A stretch of DNA of 64,000 nt from Salimicrobium flavidum. Its GTDB lineage: Bacteria > Bacillota > Bacilli > Bacillales > Halobacillaceae. The stretch is from assembly GCF_900156645.1 (NCBI RefSeq), contig NZ_FTOC01000002.1, positions 310,001 to 374,000 of the forward strand. Direction: 5' to 3'. The position numbers were made by a program, and so were the translations under genes. Position 1 is the first letter of the stretch. Each line of letters opens with the position of its first letter. The notes below the pieces were generated by a model. It was given only the letters and a program-made list of their open reading frames with translations. It was not told the origin of the DNA and made no database searches. Of this stretch, positions 54,019 to 63,604 are shown piece after piece.

Positions 54019-56091
54019 TCACGGAGAATACAAAGCATCCTCCGAATATTCCTCACCGGCAAGATTGTCATACTCGAACAAGTGATACATCCGCATCAGA
54101 TCATCGACCTCGGCAGGGAAGTTCTCCTCGTCACTTAGCGTCGGGCCTTCCTCCTGCATATAGATCCTGTCCCTGAACGCAGGCAGATCCTCTTTCATCC
54201 GCAGAAGATAGTCATAGAACATCGGCGTCTCATAATTCAGCGCCTCCGCAATCATCGGCGTAATGTAGAAAGGACTCACCGTACCCAGGTCCTGTTCCAT
54301 ATCCATGTCGAAATTGGACAAAAACAATAGCGGCGTCTGATAGAACTTGGGATCGGTCTTCTGCGTCTCCTCATCTCCGAAATCGGCTTCTTTATACCCT
54401 TCGAGATTGTAACCGATGGCCGGCAGGTGGTCCCCGAAGAAGACGAGCACCGTCGGCTCTTCCATCTCCTGGATCGTTTCGTTCATCTGCCGCAGCGTCT
54501 CATCTGAGCGTTTGATCCCTTCGGAGAAAACCTCGAATCTCGTTTTCGTCTCGGGCTTCAGCTCTTTGCCGGAGACTTCGATGGAACTTACGTTTTCATA
54601 CTTCAGATCATTGTAGGGAAGATGATTGGCGATCGTCACCGCATGGATGAACGCCGGGTCTTCCTCTTCCTCGATGACATCCATCAGTTCCTTCGTGACG
54701 GATTCATCCGAGACGAAAGACCGGTTATCTTTCTCCGTATAGGTCATATCCTCGAGGAATGTCGACGTATCGAATCCGAGGTTCGGATATACCTGACTAC
54801 GACGGTACAGGCTCCCGCTGTTCGGGTGCATCGCTTCACTGTAGTATCCCTGGTCATTGAAAAAAGAGGCCGAAGAATAATACGGCTTGTTGGCGAGCAG
54901 ATGGTTGAACGGATTCCCGCCGGCGTTCATGAAGCTCATCGAATAGCCGGTCAGCAGTTCGAACTCCACGTTCGCCGTCTCTCCTCCGAAGGCCGGACTG
55001 AGAATCTGACCGGAAGGGTTCTCTTTCATCAATTGTCTGGTATGTTTCATCGGGTCCTCCGAGAATTCCAGATCCAATTTCGTCGGGTCCCAGAACGTTT
55101 CATTCACGTAAAAGATGACGTTCGGTTTCTCGCCGGAAGCGGCCTCTTGCTGCGACGCGGCAATCTGCTCCTGAGCGTTCTCCACCGCTTCTTCCATCAC
55201 AGCCTCGTTGTAAGGCTCCGGTTCCTCGACGACATCAAGTTTGATGTTCGAAATCATTCCGAGAAGAGGGCCGTTGGCATAGTAGTTGTTCTGCTGGTTC
55301 CATGGTATGAAGCTTGCATACTTTTCGTAGTACCCTTCCGTGAACTTATCTTCGTAGAAAAGGGAAGCATAGAGAAGATAAGCGACCGGAATGATCAGCA
55401 CAATCCGGAACCATATCGGCATTTTGATCTTCGGACTCTTATACCATAAGAAAAGAAGAGCGATGATACCGATCGATGCCAGCACAATCATCCCGATCGG
55501 GAGATTATCGGTGATGAACGGAAGCACTTCCTGGAGCTGTCCGATCTGGACGAAATCATTCGGGAAGAGTGGCTCGTTCCGGTACAGCTTTTTATAATAG
55601 TTGGCGATCGCCATCAGGAAGAACAGCACGAAGGCGAGCGCGCCCCCGATGTACGCTTCCCCGGTGAGAAGCACGAGGAACAGGGTGCCGACGAATAAAA
55701 GAACTGCTGTCAGCATGAACCGTAATGGATATTCCTGCCCCCACTCTACGGTCGGACCGGCTTCTGTATCCAGATGGAAAAACAGGAACAGAAAAGCCGA
55801 AATCGTCCCGACGATCAAGGAGATGACTACCGCCGTTACAATGCGGTACGTCTTCGATCTGTACAGGGGATAAAGCATCTCTTTTTTATCCAGAAACCAG
55901 ACCGCCGCTCCCCATAGCAGGAGAGAAAGGACGATGATACTTAAGCCCAGAGGAAGGGTATGGACCTGAGCCCAATCGACGAGCCCGTCCCACCCCGTGA
56001 AAAACAGATAGGCGGTGACGATATAGCCAAGGATGAAAAGGATAAGGGAAAAAAGGAACAGAGGAATCATGCGCAGTATGTCGTTGATCAT
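54019..56091 (-). CDS. LTA synthase family membrane sulfatase
   Basis: The 690-residue protein has an N-terminal membrane part (about five to seven helices in residues 1-260) and a large outer alkaline-phosphatase-like sulfatase domain (about 315-640). The nucleophile region is GGETANVEFELLTGYS, with Thr as expected for LtaS-like phosphoglycerol transferases, and the metal-binding FFGDHLPAIG is near 555. Between them stand EEEEDPAFIHAVTIANHLPY. It is longer and more divergent than LtaS itself and resembles the family that modifies other surface glycans. ATG 56091 lies after AAAGGAGAAC. It is monocistronic on the minus strand. Confidence 0.88.
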   Translation of the reverse strand: MINDILRMIPLFLFSLILFILGYIVTAYLFFTGWDGLVDWAQVHTLPLGLSIIVLSLLLWGAAVWFLDKKEMLYPLYRSKTYRIVTAVVISLIVGTISAFLFLFFHLDTEAGPTVEWGQEYPLRFMLTAVLLFVGTLFLVLLTGEAYIGGALAFVLFFLMAIANYYKKLYRNEPLFPNDFVQIGQLQEVLPFITDNLPIGMIVLASIGIIALLFLWYKSPKIKMPIWFRIVLIIPVAYLLYASLFYEDKFTEGYYEKYASFIPWNQQNNYYANGPLLGMISNIKLDVVEEPEPYNEAVMEEAVENAQEQIAASQQEAASGEKPNVIFYVNETFWDPTKLDLEFSEDPMKHTRQLMKENPSGQILSPAFGGETANVEFELLTGYSMSFMNAGGNPFNHLLANKPYYSSASFFNDQGYYSEAMHPNSGSLYRRSQVYPNLGFDTSTFLEDMTYTEKDNRSFVSDESVTKELMDVIEEEEDPAFIHAVTIANHLPYNDLKYENVSSIEVSGKELKPETKTRFEVFSEGIKRSDETLRQMNETIQEMEEPTVLVFFGDHLPAIGYNLEGYKEADFGDEETQKTDPKFYQTPLLFLSNFDMDMEQDLGTVSPFYITPMIAEALNYETPMFYDYLLRMKEDLPAFRDRIYMQEEGPTLSDEENFPAEVDDLMRMYHLFEYDNLAGEEYSEDALYSP

Positions 56092-56132
56092 GGAGTTGTT
56101 CTCCTTTCTAAAATAAAGACTCTGTTAAAGAC

Positions 56133-56276
56133 TGTTGTTGTTAAAAAAACGAGAGGTGGAGACGCCTGCGGGATGAGCATGAGCCGGAAATCACCTGAAA
56201 CTTCCTAAGGGAAGGTTCAGGAAGTGGAGGCCATGCCCGCGGCAAGCTTCCACCTCGAGATATTCACCAACACAAG
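56133..56276 (-). repeat. MITE-like element family B, copy 3
   Basis: Read on the minus strand, GGTGGAAGCTTGCCGCGGGC, a CCTTCCCTTAGG-type centre, and CCCGCAGGCGTCTCCACCTC. The ends (TGTTGTTGTT and CACCAACACAAG) are less perfect than in copies 1 and 2. It separates the sulfatase from the flippase gene. Confidence 0.8.
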
Positions 56277-56287
56277 CCAACAGAGCT

Positions 56288-56340
56288 AAAATAAAAGCCC
56301 CCGGCGGGAGAAAATCAGTTTTCTTCCCCTCCGGGAGACC
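56288..56340 (-). terminator. Terminator of the flippase gene
   Basis: On the minus strand CCCGGAGGGGAAGAAAA pairs with TTTTCTCCCGCCGGGGG and is followed by CTTTTA. It includes the stop codon. Confidence 0.7.
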
Positions 56341-57856
56341 TGTTCTTCAGTACATGCATCAGATTGTCGAAGGCGCTCCGGTAAAAAAGGTACACCGCTG
56401 CCACGTACGTAACGAGTCCCGTTACTCCGGAAATCATCACGTCCCACAGCGAGTAAAGGTCGGGCACCGGCGTAAACGTCCGCAACAGCCAGATGACGAC
56501 CCCCATGAGGATGACCGGAGGCAGACCACGTGTGAAAATGGTCGCGATTTTCATAAGCTCTTCTTTGCCGTGCTCTTTGTACAGCACGAGCGTCAGAGTC
56601 GTAAAGAAATATAGCGACACGAGCGATGTCGAAAGCGCCAGCCCCGCATAACCGAGCGGATCGATCAGCAGGTAGTTGAGCAGAATGTTCAGCCCGATCG
56701 TCGTCACACTCACCTTCAGAATCTGTGCTCCGCGGCTCCGTGCGTACATCGCGCGCATCGAGATGAACAACAGCCCCTGCAAAAGCACGGTCGGCACGTA
56801 ATACTTGAGAGCGACATATACAGCCGCCGTATCCTGAGGCATGAACTGCCCGCGTTCATAGACGAAGGCGATCGCCGGTTGTCCGACCATGAACAGCCCG
56901 ACAGCGATCGGTAGCAGAATCAGTACCCCGAGCTGGTATCCGCTGAACAGGGTACTCCGGAACTTCGGCAAGTCATCCGACTGCTCCGACAAAAGCGTGA
57001 AAATGATTGCGACCAGTGTCGTCGAAAAGATCGTGCTCGGAATACTCGTGAGTAGCGAAGCGTTGTTCAGATACGTAACGGCCGGTCCTTCGATCCCGGT
57101 GGCAAAAGCCTTGTCGACAAAGAAGTTGAGGTGACCGACGGACGCGTGCAACAGGGCCGGCAACAGCATCCAGAGAAACATCCGCAGGAACTGGAAATCC
57201 ATATTCAGCGTCGGCCGGAAGTGGAAACCGCCCCGGTACAGATAGAATAGCTGGATGCCGGCACCGATCAGGGTACCGAATACGAACCCGTACGCGACGG
57301 AGGCGATGCCCCATACATCGCCGAACCAGAAAATGAACAGAGCGGAAAACAGCGTACCGCTGATTTTGGCGATCTGGGTCGGTACGAAGATCCGCAGCGA
57401 CTGGAGATAGGACTCCAGCATGTTACTGAGTGCCACAAAGGACATAAACAGGAAAAATACCTGTGTGATTTCTATAGTCGTCGTCTTCTCGATTCCCTCG
57501 ACGCCCGGATAGACGAGCGGAACGAAATAAGGGGCAAGGAAGGTGAGCGCGAGGGAGACGACGGTGAAGAACAGGAGGGAGTAGGTCAGGATCCCTGAGG
57601 CATCTTTCTCGGCCTCCTGTTCCCGTCCTTCTTTCTGCCGGCGCCGTTTCAGGTACTCCGGAAGAAAGACGGTGTTGAAACCGTTGGCTACCATCGTAAC
57701 CGTGAGTGTCACGAAGGTGAAGGCGAGAAAGAACCCGTTCGTGATTTCACTGGCACCGAACTTCCATGCCAGCGCGCTTTCCCGTAGGAATCCAATCAGT
57801 TTCAAAAGAATCGAAAGCAGCGTGATCCATATCGCTGCCCATTTTAATCTTCCCAT
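56315..57856 (-). CDS. MurJ/MviN-type lipid flippase
   Basis: The 513-residue protein has about 14 membrane helices and the MVF family start: GFLRESALAWKFGASEITNGFFLAF. PAIAFVYERGQF is the conserved helix 8-9 segment. It is the last gene of a minus-strand cluster with csaB and a GT4 glycosyltransferase, so it may export the lipid-linked repeat of a wall polymer; it could also be a lipid II flippase. ATG 57856 lies nine bases after AGGAGA; a GTG three codons earlier touches that site. The 429-bp gap to the GT gene means it may have its own promoter. Confidence 0.88.
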   Translation of the reverse strand: MGRLKWAAIWITLLSILLKLIGFLRESALAWKFGASEITNGFFLAFTFVTLTVTMVANGFNTVFLPEYLKRRRQKEGREQEAEKDASGILTYSLLFFTVVSLALTFLAPYFVPLVYPGVEGIEKTTTIEITQVFFLFMSFVALSNMLESYLQSLRIFVPTQIAKISGTLFSALFIFWFGDVWGIASVAYGFVFGTLIGAGIQLFYLYRGGFHFRPTLNMDFQFLRMFLWMLLPALLHASVGHLNFFVDKAFATGIEGPAVTYLNNASLLTSIPSTIFSTTLVAIIFTLLSEQSDDLPKFRSTLFSGYQLGVLILLPIAVGLFMVGQPAIAFVYERGQFMPQDTAAVYVALKYYVPTVLLQGLLFISMRAMYARSRGAQILKVSVTTIGLNILLNYLLIDPLGYAGLALSTSLVSLYFFTTLTLVLYKEHGKEELMKIATIFTRGLPPVILMGVVIWLLRTFTPVPDLYSLWDVMISGVTGLVTYVAAVYLFYRSAFDNLMHVLKNRSPGGEEN

Positions 57857-58098
57857 AACGTTCACTCTCCTGAGAACTTAGTGCGTCTCTTCACTTGAAA
57901 AAAACCAGTCATTTATAGTCTCTGTCTTAATTTTAGTATTTGTCGTTGGTAACTTTTGCTCTGTAACTGTAGCTTTGACAGAGCCATTGAAAAGCGGAAG
58001 GTGTCGACTTCCACGAGGCTAGCATGAATCTTTCGGAATGCGTCCACCGACCGTTTATATTTCTGAAGAATCTACTTTCATTTCGCCCTGGTAATGTC

Positions 58099-58242
58099 TG
58101 TTGTTGAAGACAGGAACGGAAGGTGGGGACGCCGGCGGAAAAAGCATGAACGGAAAATCAGCCGAATCGACCATAGGGAGATTCGGGTAGTTGACGTCAT
58201 GCCCGCGGCAAGCCTCCACCTGGAGAGACGGAAATCAACAAC
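58099..58242 (-). repeat. MITE-like element family B, copy 4, with a decayed relative upstream
   Basis: The ends are GTTGTTGA and ATCAACAAC. Inside, on the minus strand, AGGTGGAGGCTTGCCGCGGGC and the GCCGGCGTCCCCACC side. At about 57990-58060 a fragment (GGAAGGTGTCGACTTCCACG...) looks like a decayed copy. The 429-bp gap between flippase and GT genes holds only these. Confidence 0.8.
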
Positions 58243-58285
58243 GAAAGAGTTTTCTCGTTCTTCGCTTAAAAACAAAGCGGGCCCC

Positions 58286-59467
58286 TTATTCGTGGGACCC
58301 TTCCAGAACAGATTCATAAATAAGAAGAAACTTATTGGCATCGGCACGGTGGGAGTAGTAATCCTCGACCATACGTCGTGCCTGCGTCGTAACCTTCTCC
58401 CTCAATTCCGGATGTTCGATCGCTTCGATCACGGCATCGCGGATCGCTTCCGTCGACTGCTCCTGGACTAGGAACCCGGTCTCGCGGTCGGTCATCATTT
58501 CTTTCAATCCACCGATCGAAGAGGCGACGACCGGCGTACCCGAGCCCATCCCCTCAAGCGCGGAAATGGACGTCGCTTCTTCCACACCGTCTGAGTGGAT
58601 ACTCGGAATCAAAGCGACATCACTCGCCGTATAGTAATCGTTCATCTCCGCATGCGGGAGATCTCCGAGAAAGTGGACATGATTCTCGACTCCGCCCTGT
58701 TTCGCGAATTGACGGATCGCTTTCTCTTCTTCGCCACTACCTGCATAGAGCAGGTGGACATTTTCGTAAGATTCGTGAATATGCGGCAAAGCCTTTACCG
58801 GATAAATGACGCCGTTCTTTTTCGTCATCCGTCTCGGCACGAATAAAAGAATGTCATCTTCATCAAATCCGAGATTCTTACGCACCGCTTCCCTTTTGTC
58901 GGGACGTGGGCAGAATTGATCGATATTGATGAAGTTATAGATCCGTTCGCCTTCGACACCGGCGAGGTCACGCACGTAATCGCGGATACGCTGATCGACG
59001 GTGATCACTCGTCTGGTGCGGCGATAGACGTAACGCTCTAATTTTTGGATCTTATTCGCTTCCCACGACCCCTTCACGAGAGACCCGCGGCTGATCGCTT
59101 CGAATGTAAAATATCCGTGCACCGTAGAGACGACGGGGACGCCACTTTCGAAAGCGGCGAGGGACGAATAGACGTCCTGGGCGTTGATGATGTCATAGTG
59201 CACATCCTCCGACTGACGTTTGATCAGCTTGGACAGCATATGCTGACGCAGGATGTGACCGATGAAGATCCCCTTCCCCTTCGAAAGGGTATTCAGTAAA
59301 AAGCTCACCCCACGGGCAAGCTGCTGTTTCCAGCGGGGGAGGTCGGAGAAGGAAACGACATCGACCTCGTGTCCCAGCTCCTCCAGCCCCGTCTTCAAAG
59401 TTGAGACGTGCGTAGACAGCCCGCCTGTATGCGGGTTGTCGAAAATGGTCGTCATCATAATACGCAT
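58286..59467 (-). CDS. GT4 family glycosyltransferase
   Basis: The 393-residue protein is a GT-B retaining glycosyltransferase. The N-terminal half has GGLSTHVSTLKTGLEELGHE and DIINAQDVYSSLAAF, the C-terminal half the donor site FVPRRMTKKNGV, LLYAGSGEEE and EEATSISALEGMGSGTPVVA with the E-x7-E motif. ATG 59467 overlaps the context of the csaB stop (3 bp apart) with AGGAGG inside the end of csaB, so they are one operon. A GGGTCC/GGGCCC hairpin at the stop may end it. Sugar and acceptor are unknown; a wall polymer is likely from the neighbours. Confidence 0.9.
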   Translation of the reverse strand: MRIMMTTIFDNPHTGGLSTHVSTLKTGLEELGHEVDVVSFSDLPRWKQQLARGVSFLLNTLSKGKGIFIGHILRQHMLSKLIKRQSEDVHYDIINAQDVYSSLAAFESGVPVVSTVHGYFTFEAISRGSLVKGSWEANKIQKLERYVYRRTRRVITVDQRIRDYVRDLAGVEGERIYNFINIDQFCPRPDKREAVRKNLGFDEDDILLFVPRRMTKKNGVIYPVKALPHIHESYENVHLLYAGSGEEEKAIRQFAKQGGVENHVHFLGDLPHAEMNDYYTASDVALIPSIHSDGVEEATSISALEGMGSGTPVVASSIGGLKEMMTDRETGFLVQEQSTEAIRDAVIEAIEHPELREKVTTQARRMVEDYYSHRADANKFLLIYESVLEGSHE

Positions 59468-59470
59468 TTC

Positions 59471-60583
59471 TTATTTCCTCCTGAACCGCTCTTGTAGTAC
59501 ATGCACGTTCCGTAACGCTTCGCTCTTCAGCTCATCCCGCACCGTTTCTACGTGTGGAGTAAGCGTGGAGCGTTTTTTATATAAGGTAGTGACCGACGGG
59601 AGGAGAGCATCCTTCGTGAAATCATCGAGAGATACTGCGTAATCCCACAGATCGAACCGCTTCGCCAGGGCTTCCACTTTTTTGTCATAGCTGACAGCTG
59701 CAAAAGGGACCCCGTGGAGCGATGCGAAAATGAGGGAATGAAGCCGCATTCCGACGACGATCTCACAGTGCTTCATGAACTGCAGATACTGGTTCGGCGT
59801 AAGCGTCTCCGGCAGTATGTGTGCAGCCTCTCCGTGAGTCATATAGTTCTGGACATCTTCTGAAACCTGTTTGTCCGCGTGCCCTTCCATAGGAAGAAAC
59901 ACAGGAGTGACCCCGTGTGATTGTACCATGTCATCGAGGAGAGAAGCCATTTCTTTCTTATACTCCTCCGCCTCGAACCAGGGACGTACACTCACACCGA
60001 CGATTTTTTCAGCCCCTGTAAGCGGCAGTGATTCATAAGCGGTATCGTCTTCCTTCATCTGATACGCATACACGATATCCGCCGTCACCTCAGCCTCCGG
60101 ACGCGTCACACCGAGGTCACGCAGGTAGTCGAGGGAATATTGATCTCGGACAGTCACGTAATCGGCCATATTGCCGAATACTTTCATGAGCGCCTTGCCG
60201 TACGGTGTCGTCACCGGACCGATCCCCTGGGAGAAGAACATCACTTTCGTACCGACCAGCTTAGCCAGGAAAACGATCAGCAGGTAGTAGGGGAGTGGAC
60301 CGAAAATGATCCGTGTCGGATACGTATCCTGAAGCAGCCCGCCACCACCGCTCACGACGAGATCGGCTTCTTTCAGCGCTTTCACTTTCGCTTTGAACTG
60401 GTGTCGCCAGCCGCGGTAAATACTATGTACATTATGTTTCTTCCCCGTTTCGGCCGGGGAAAGGGAGAAGACGGTGATATCCGGATCGTCGAGTTCCGAG
60501 CGCAGATTGTCGATCACCGAATCGAGAATCGCCTCGTCCCCCGTATTTCCGAGCCCGTAAAAACCTGATACAACGATTTTCAT
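59471..60583 (-). CDS. csaB: Polysaccharide pyruvyl transferase CsaB
   Basis: CsaB adds ketal pyruvate from PEP to secondary wall polysaccharide, which is then bound by SLH domains. The 370 residues contain GFYGLGNTGDEAILDSV, VSGGGGLLQD, FFSQGIGPV and GMRLHSLIFA with the His typical of the family. ATG 60583 follows AAAGGAT at ten bases; an ATG eight codons earlier has no site. It heads the minus-strand cluster. With three SLH proteins at 48-52 kb both sides of the anchoring system lie in one window. Confidence 0.92.
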   Translation of the reverse strand: MKIVVSGFYGLGNTGDEAILDSVIDNLRSELDDPDITVFSLSPAETGKKHNVHSIYRGWRHQFKAKVKALKEADLVVSGGGGLLQDTYPTRIIFGPLPYYLLIVFLAKLVGTKVMFFSQGIGPVTTPYGKALMKVFGNMADYVTVRDQYSLDYLRDLGVTRPEAEVTADIVYAYQMKEDDTAYESLPLTGAEKIVGVSVRPWFEAEEYKKEMASLLDDMVQSHGVTPVFLPMEGHADKQVSEDVQNYMTHGEAAHILPETLTPNQYLQFMKHCEIVVGMRLHSLIFASLHGVPFAAVSYDKKVEALAKRFDLWDYAVSLDDFTKDALLPSVTTLYKKRSTLTPHVETVRDELKSEALRNVHVLQERFRRK

Positions 60584-60664
60584 AAAGACATCTATCCTTT
60601 CTGTCATCTGTTTTCCATCATAGCATTACAGAAGAAAAAGGGAAAGAGTCCCACCGTTCCTTAA

Positions 60665-61140
60665 GCATATTAATAAGGAAAAGAGTCGTGCAGAATTTTT
60701 GTGCGGCATTCATATGAAGTGTTCCGGCCCGAGCACCTCATTTCTCTAAGTATTGCGGCGTTCGCGACTCGCTTCGAGGCGTGAGCGCCTTATAACGGAA
60801 TTGTATCCCGTGCTCGGCCAGGCTCAGAATCCGTGAACGTCGCATAAAGGCATTCGAATGCTTTCATCTTCCCCGGTCGGACACCACGCCCCGGGAAGAA
60901 TACGAAAACCTTGGCCGGAAAGAGAGGTTCTCTCCCCATTCAGAGAGTTATTCCATGTTCAGCTCCCGTGTTCCAGCCCGAGCACCTCATTTCTTTGAGT
61001 ATTGCGACGTTCGTGATCTGCCTCGAAGCGTGAGCACCTTATAAAGGGAATGTATCCCGTGCTCATCCAGGCTAGGAATCCGTGAACGACGCATAAAGAC
61101 ATTTAAATGCTTTTATCTTCCCCGGCCGTACACCACTGCC
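60665..61140 (-). repeat. Family R array 7: two units, about 260-bp period, reverse orientation
   Basis: GAGCACCTCATTTCTYT followed by AGTATTGCG recurs 260 bp apart (G of ATTGCG at 60754 and 61014). The palindrome partner is GTGAACGTCGCATAAAG or GTGAACGACGCATAAAG. The CCCCGG hairpin differs from the CCTCCCC type. Confidence 0.82.
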
Positions 61141-61197
61141 CGGGAAGAATACAAAAAGCTAAGCTCTTTTGTTTTGTTTTGCTGTTTTTCATTTCTT

Positions 61198-61440
61198 TAA
61201 GGTGGAAGCTTGCCGCGGTCTCGGGGCTCGTGCTCATCCCGCAGGCGTCTCCACCTTCCGTTCCTGCAGTCAACCATCGCCTTTATCGGATCCAAAAGCG
61301 AAAGGCGGCGACTCCGGCGGAAGAACGGATGAAGAGACCCTGCAGAGCGACAGCTCGAAGCCGCTCTGTCATTCGTCCGCGGAAAGCGTCCGCCTTGAGT
61401 CTGATGTCCCTTCCGGGACAATAGCCAGAAGCACACTCGG
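61198..61440. repeat. Short family B copy and a further palindrome
   Basis: AGGTGGAAGCTTGCCGCGG pairs with CGCAGGCGTCTCCACCT in a short version of element B (61198-61260). It is followed by another inverted structure (AAAGGCGGCGACTCCGGCGG with CCGCGGAAAGCGTCCGCCTT). The frames that run through have no ribosome-binding site. The remaining stretch to 61598 holds the promoter of the following operon, not clearly recognised. Confidence 0.65.
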
Positions 61441-61598
61441 AAAGCGTTAGCCCCGAACCGGGACGCACGAAAAGAGAGAAAAAAGTATCGTCTACAAAAA
61501 ATGTAATAACATTAATGAGAACCACTTAAAAATACCACCAACCACGCTGATTATGATAAACTGAAAGCGTGAAAAAAAGTTTTCGGAGGAATAAATTT

Positions 61599-62879
61599 AT
61601 GGATAATATTTGCGTAATCGGACTCGGCTACATCGGACTACCGACATCCGGGATCTTCGCCCAGGCAGGTGCGAACGTCCACGGTGTCGATATCGACGAA
61701 AACGTAGTCGACACACTGAATAAAGGAAACATCCACATCGAAGAACCCGGACTCGCCGAAGTCATCAAAGAATCCGTCGCATCCGGCCATCTGACAGCAG
61801 GCACGACGCCGAAACAGGCGGACGTATTCATCATCGCCGTCCCGACCCCTGTCTATGACGACCAGACAGCGAACGTAACTTACGTGGAAAAGGCGACAAG
61901 AAACATCCTGCCTTACATCAAGAAAGGGGACACGATCATCGTCGAGTCCACCATCCCGCCGCGTACGATCTATGATAACGTCGCACCGATTCTCACGAAC
62001 GAAGGCTGGGACCTGGACAACAACGACCTATACTTATCGCACTGCCCGGAACGCGTCATCCCGGGTAAAATCATGACCGAACTGAAAGAGAATACCCGCA
62101 TCGTCGGTGGCTACACCGAAGAAGCGGCGACGAAAGCGGCGGACGTCTATCGCCGCGTCGTGAGTGGCGACATATTCGAAACGACCGCCCTCACTGCAGA
62201 AATGTCCAAGCTGATGGAAAACACATACCGGGACGTCAATATCGCACTCGCCAACGAACTGGCCAAAGTATCCGCGAAGCTGAACGTCAACGCCCACGAC
62301 GTCATCCATCTCGCCAACATGCACCCGCGGGTGAACATCCACCAGCCGGGACCGGGCGTCGGCGGTCACTGCATCGCGGTCGATCCGTACTTTATTATCG
62401 AAAAGGCGAAAGACATCTCCCCACTTATGCAGACGGCACGGGAGATCAACAATTCGATGCCTGATTTCGTCGTCTCACAGGTGGACAAACTGACGAAGAA
62501 TATCTCCAACCCGAAAGTCGCCGTCCTCGGCCTGACCTACAAAGGGAATGTCGATGACGTACGGGAGAGCCCGGCCATCGATATCGTCTTCAAGCTGACC
62601 AACAATAAGAAATACTACGACGTCGCTTGTCACGACCCGCACGTCAAAGAACAGCAGGTACCTCTGCGTCTCAGTTCCCTGGAGGAAGCACTCGAGCAGG
62701 CCGACGTCGCTCTCGTCCTTGCCGATCACAACGAGTACAAGGAGATGGACACGTCCGTCTTCGCCAAGCACATGAATACACCGGTCGTCCTCGATACGCG
62801 TAACTGTCTCCCGGCTTCCGATGGCAAAACACTCATCCATCCGATCGGGAACCTGAGCGGATTGGAGCCGATCGAATAA
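61599..62879 (+). CDS. wecC: UDP-N-acetyl-D-mannosamine dehydrogenase
   Basis: This enzyme oxidises UDP-ManNAc to UDP-ManNAcA with two NAD+. The 426 residues have the N-terminal NAD fold GLGYIGLPTSGIFAQAG, then VPTPVYDDQTANVTYV, ESTIPPRT, the helix LMENTYRDVNIALANE, and the active Cys in GPGVGGHCIAVDPYF near 258. The C-terminal domain starts GLTYKGNVDDVRESP. Within the UDP-glucose/GDP-mannose dehydrogenase family the WecC type is most likely, supported by mnaA and the GT26 gene. GGAGGAA precedes ATG 61599. It overlaps the next gene by one base. Confidence 0.93.
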   Translation: MDNICVIGLGYIGLPTSGIFAQAGANVHGVDIDENVVDTLNKGNIHIEEPGLAEVIKESVASGHLTAGTTPKQADVFIIAVPTPVYDDQTANVTYVEKATRNILPYIKKGDTIIVESTIPPRTIYDNVAPILTNEGWDLDNNDLYLSHCPERVIPGKIMTELKENTRIVGGYTEEAATKAADVYRRVVSGDIFETTALTAEMSKLMENTYRDVNIALANELAKVSAKLNVNAHDVIHLANMHPRVNIHQPGPGVGGHCIAVDPYFIIEKAKDISPLMQTAREINNSMPDFVVSQVDKLTKNISNPKVAVLGLTYKGNVDDVRESPAIDIVFKLTNNKKYYDVACHDPHVKEQQVPLRLSSLEEALEQADVALVLADHNEYKEMDTSVFAKHMNTPVVLDTRNCLPASDGKTLIHPIGNLSGLEPIE

Positions 62880-63604
62880 TGCATAAAGAGAACTTCCTGG
62901 GCGTCGACGTCGCGCCCCTCACTTATAAACAGGTCATCAAACAGATCGAAAAGAACATCGAAGCGGGTGAACAGTCGACGGTTATCGCCGTCAATCCGGA
63001 GAAGGTGATGAAAGCCCGTGAAGACGAAGAGCTCCGCGATCTCATTAACGGGTCCACCTTCCAGATTCCGGACGGCATCGGTATCGTCCTAGCGTCGAGA
63101 ATGACTGGCGGCGCAATCACCGACCGCGTCACCGGCATCGAAATGATGGGGTATCTGCTGCACCTCGCCGAACAGAAACGTCTCCGCATCTTTCTGTATG
63201 GAGCCAAAGAGGAGATCATCACCGAAGCGATGGCGCGGATCAAGAAGAACCACCCGAACATCACCATCGCCGGCTATGAAAACGGCTACGAAGATGATGA
63301 GGAGAAGGTGGTCCGCCACATCCAGGAATCGAACGCGGACATGCTGTTCGTCGCTCTCGGGAGCCCGAAACAGGAACTATGGATCCGCCGCAACAAAGAC
63401 AGACTCCCCGTGAAAGTTTTCCAGGGCGTCGGAGGAAGTCTCGACGTCTGGGCCGGAGCCGTGCACTGGGCTCCGAAAATATGGCGGGACATGAACCTCG
63501 AGTGGCTGTATCGCCTCCTGTCCGACCCGAAACGGTTCAAACGCCAGCTCGCACTGCCGAAGTTCGCCTGGCTTATCCTCAAGAAAAGGAAGGGACGCTC
63601 ATGA
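62879..63604 (+). CDS. tagA: WecG/TagA/CpsF family glycosyltransferase (GT26)
   Basis: GT26 enzymes move N-acetylmannosamine or its uronic acid onto lipid-linked GlcNAc. The 241 residues have AVNPEKVMKAREDEELRDL, FQIPDGIGIVLASR, RLRIFLYGAKEE and FVALGSPKQELWI with the conserved Asp and Gln-Glu. It directly follows the UDP-ManNAc dehydrogenase (TAATG), so the donor may be UDP-ManNAcA as for WecG, rather than UDP-ManNAc as for TagA. The C-terminal basic end would attach to the membrane. It overlaps the next gene by 4 bp. Confidence 0.92.
   Translation: MHKENFLGVDVAPLTYKQVIKQIEKNIEAGEQSTVIAVNPEKVMKAREDEELRDLINGSTFQIPDGIGIVLASRMTGGAITDRVTGIEMMGYLLHLAEQKRLRIFLYGAKEEIITEAMARIKKNHPNITIAGYENGYEDDEEKVVRHIQESNADMLFVALGSPKQELWIRRNKDRLPVKVFQGVGGSLDVWAGAVHWAPKIWRDMNLEWLYRLLSDPKRFKRQLALPKFAWLILKKRKGRS

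Noticed and set aside
61107-61450. ORFs of 93 and 105 residues before the ManNAc dehydrogenase
   Set aside because: They run through a repeat unit and element B in two frames, Arg/Ser/Pro-rich, with no ribosome-binding site.
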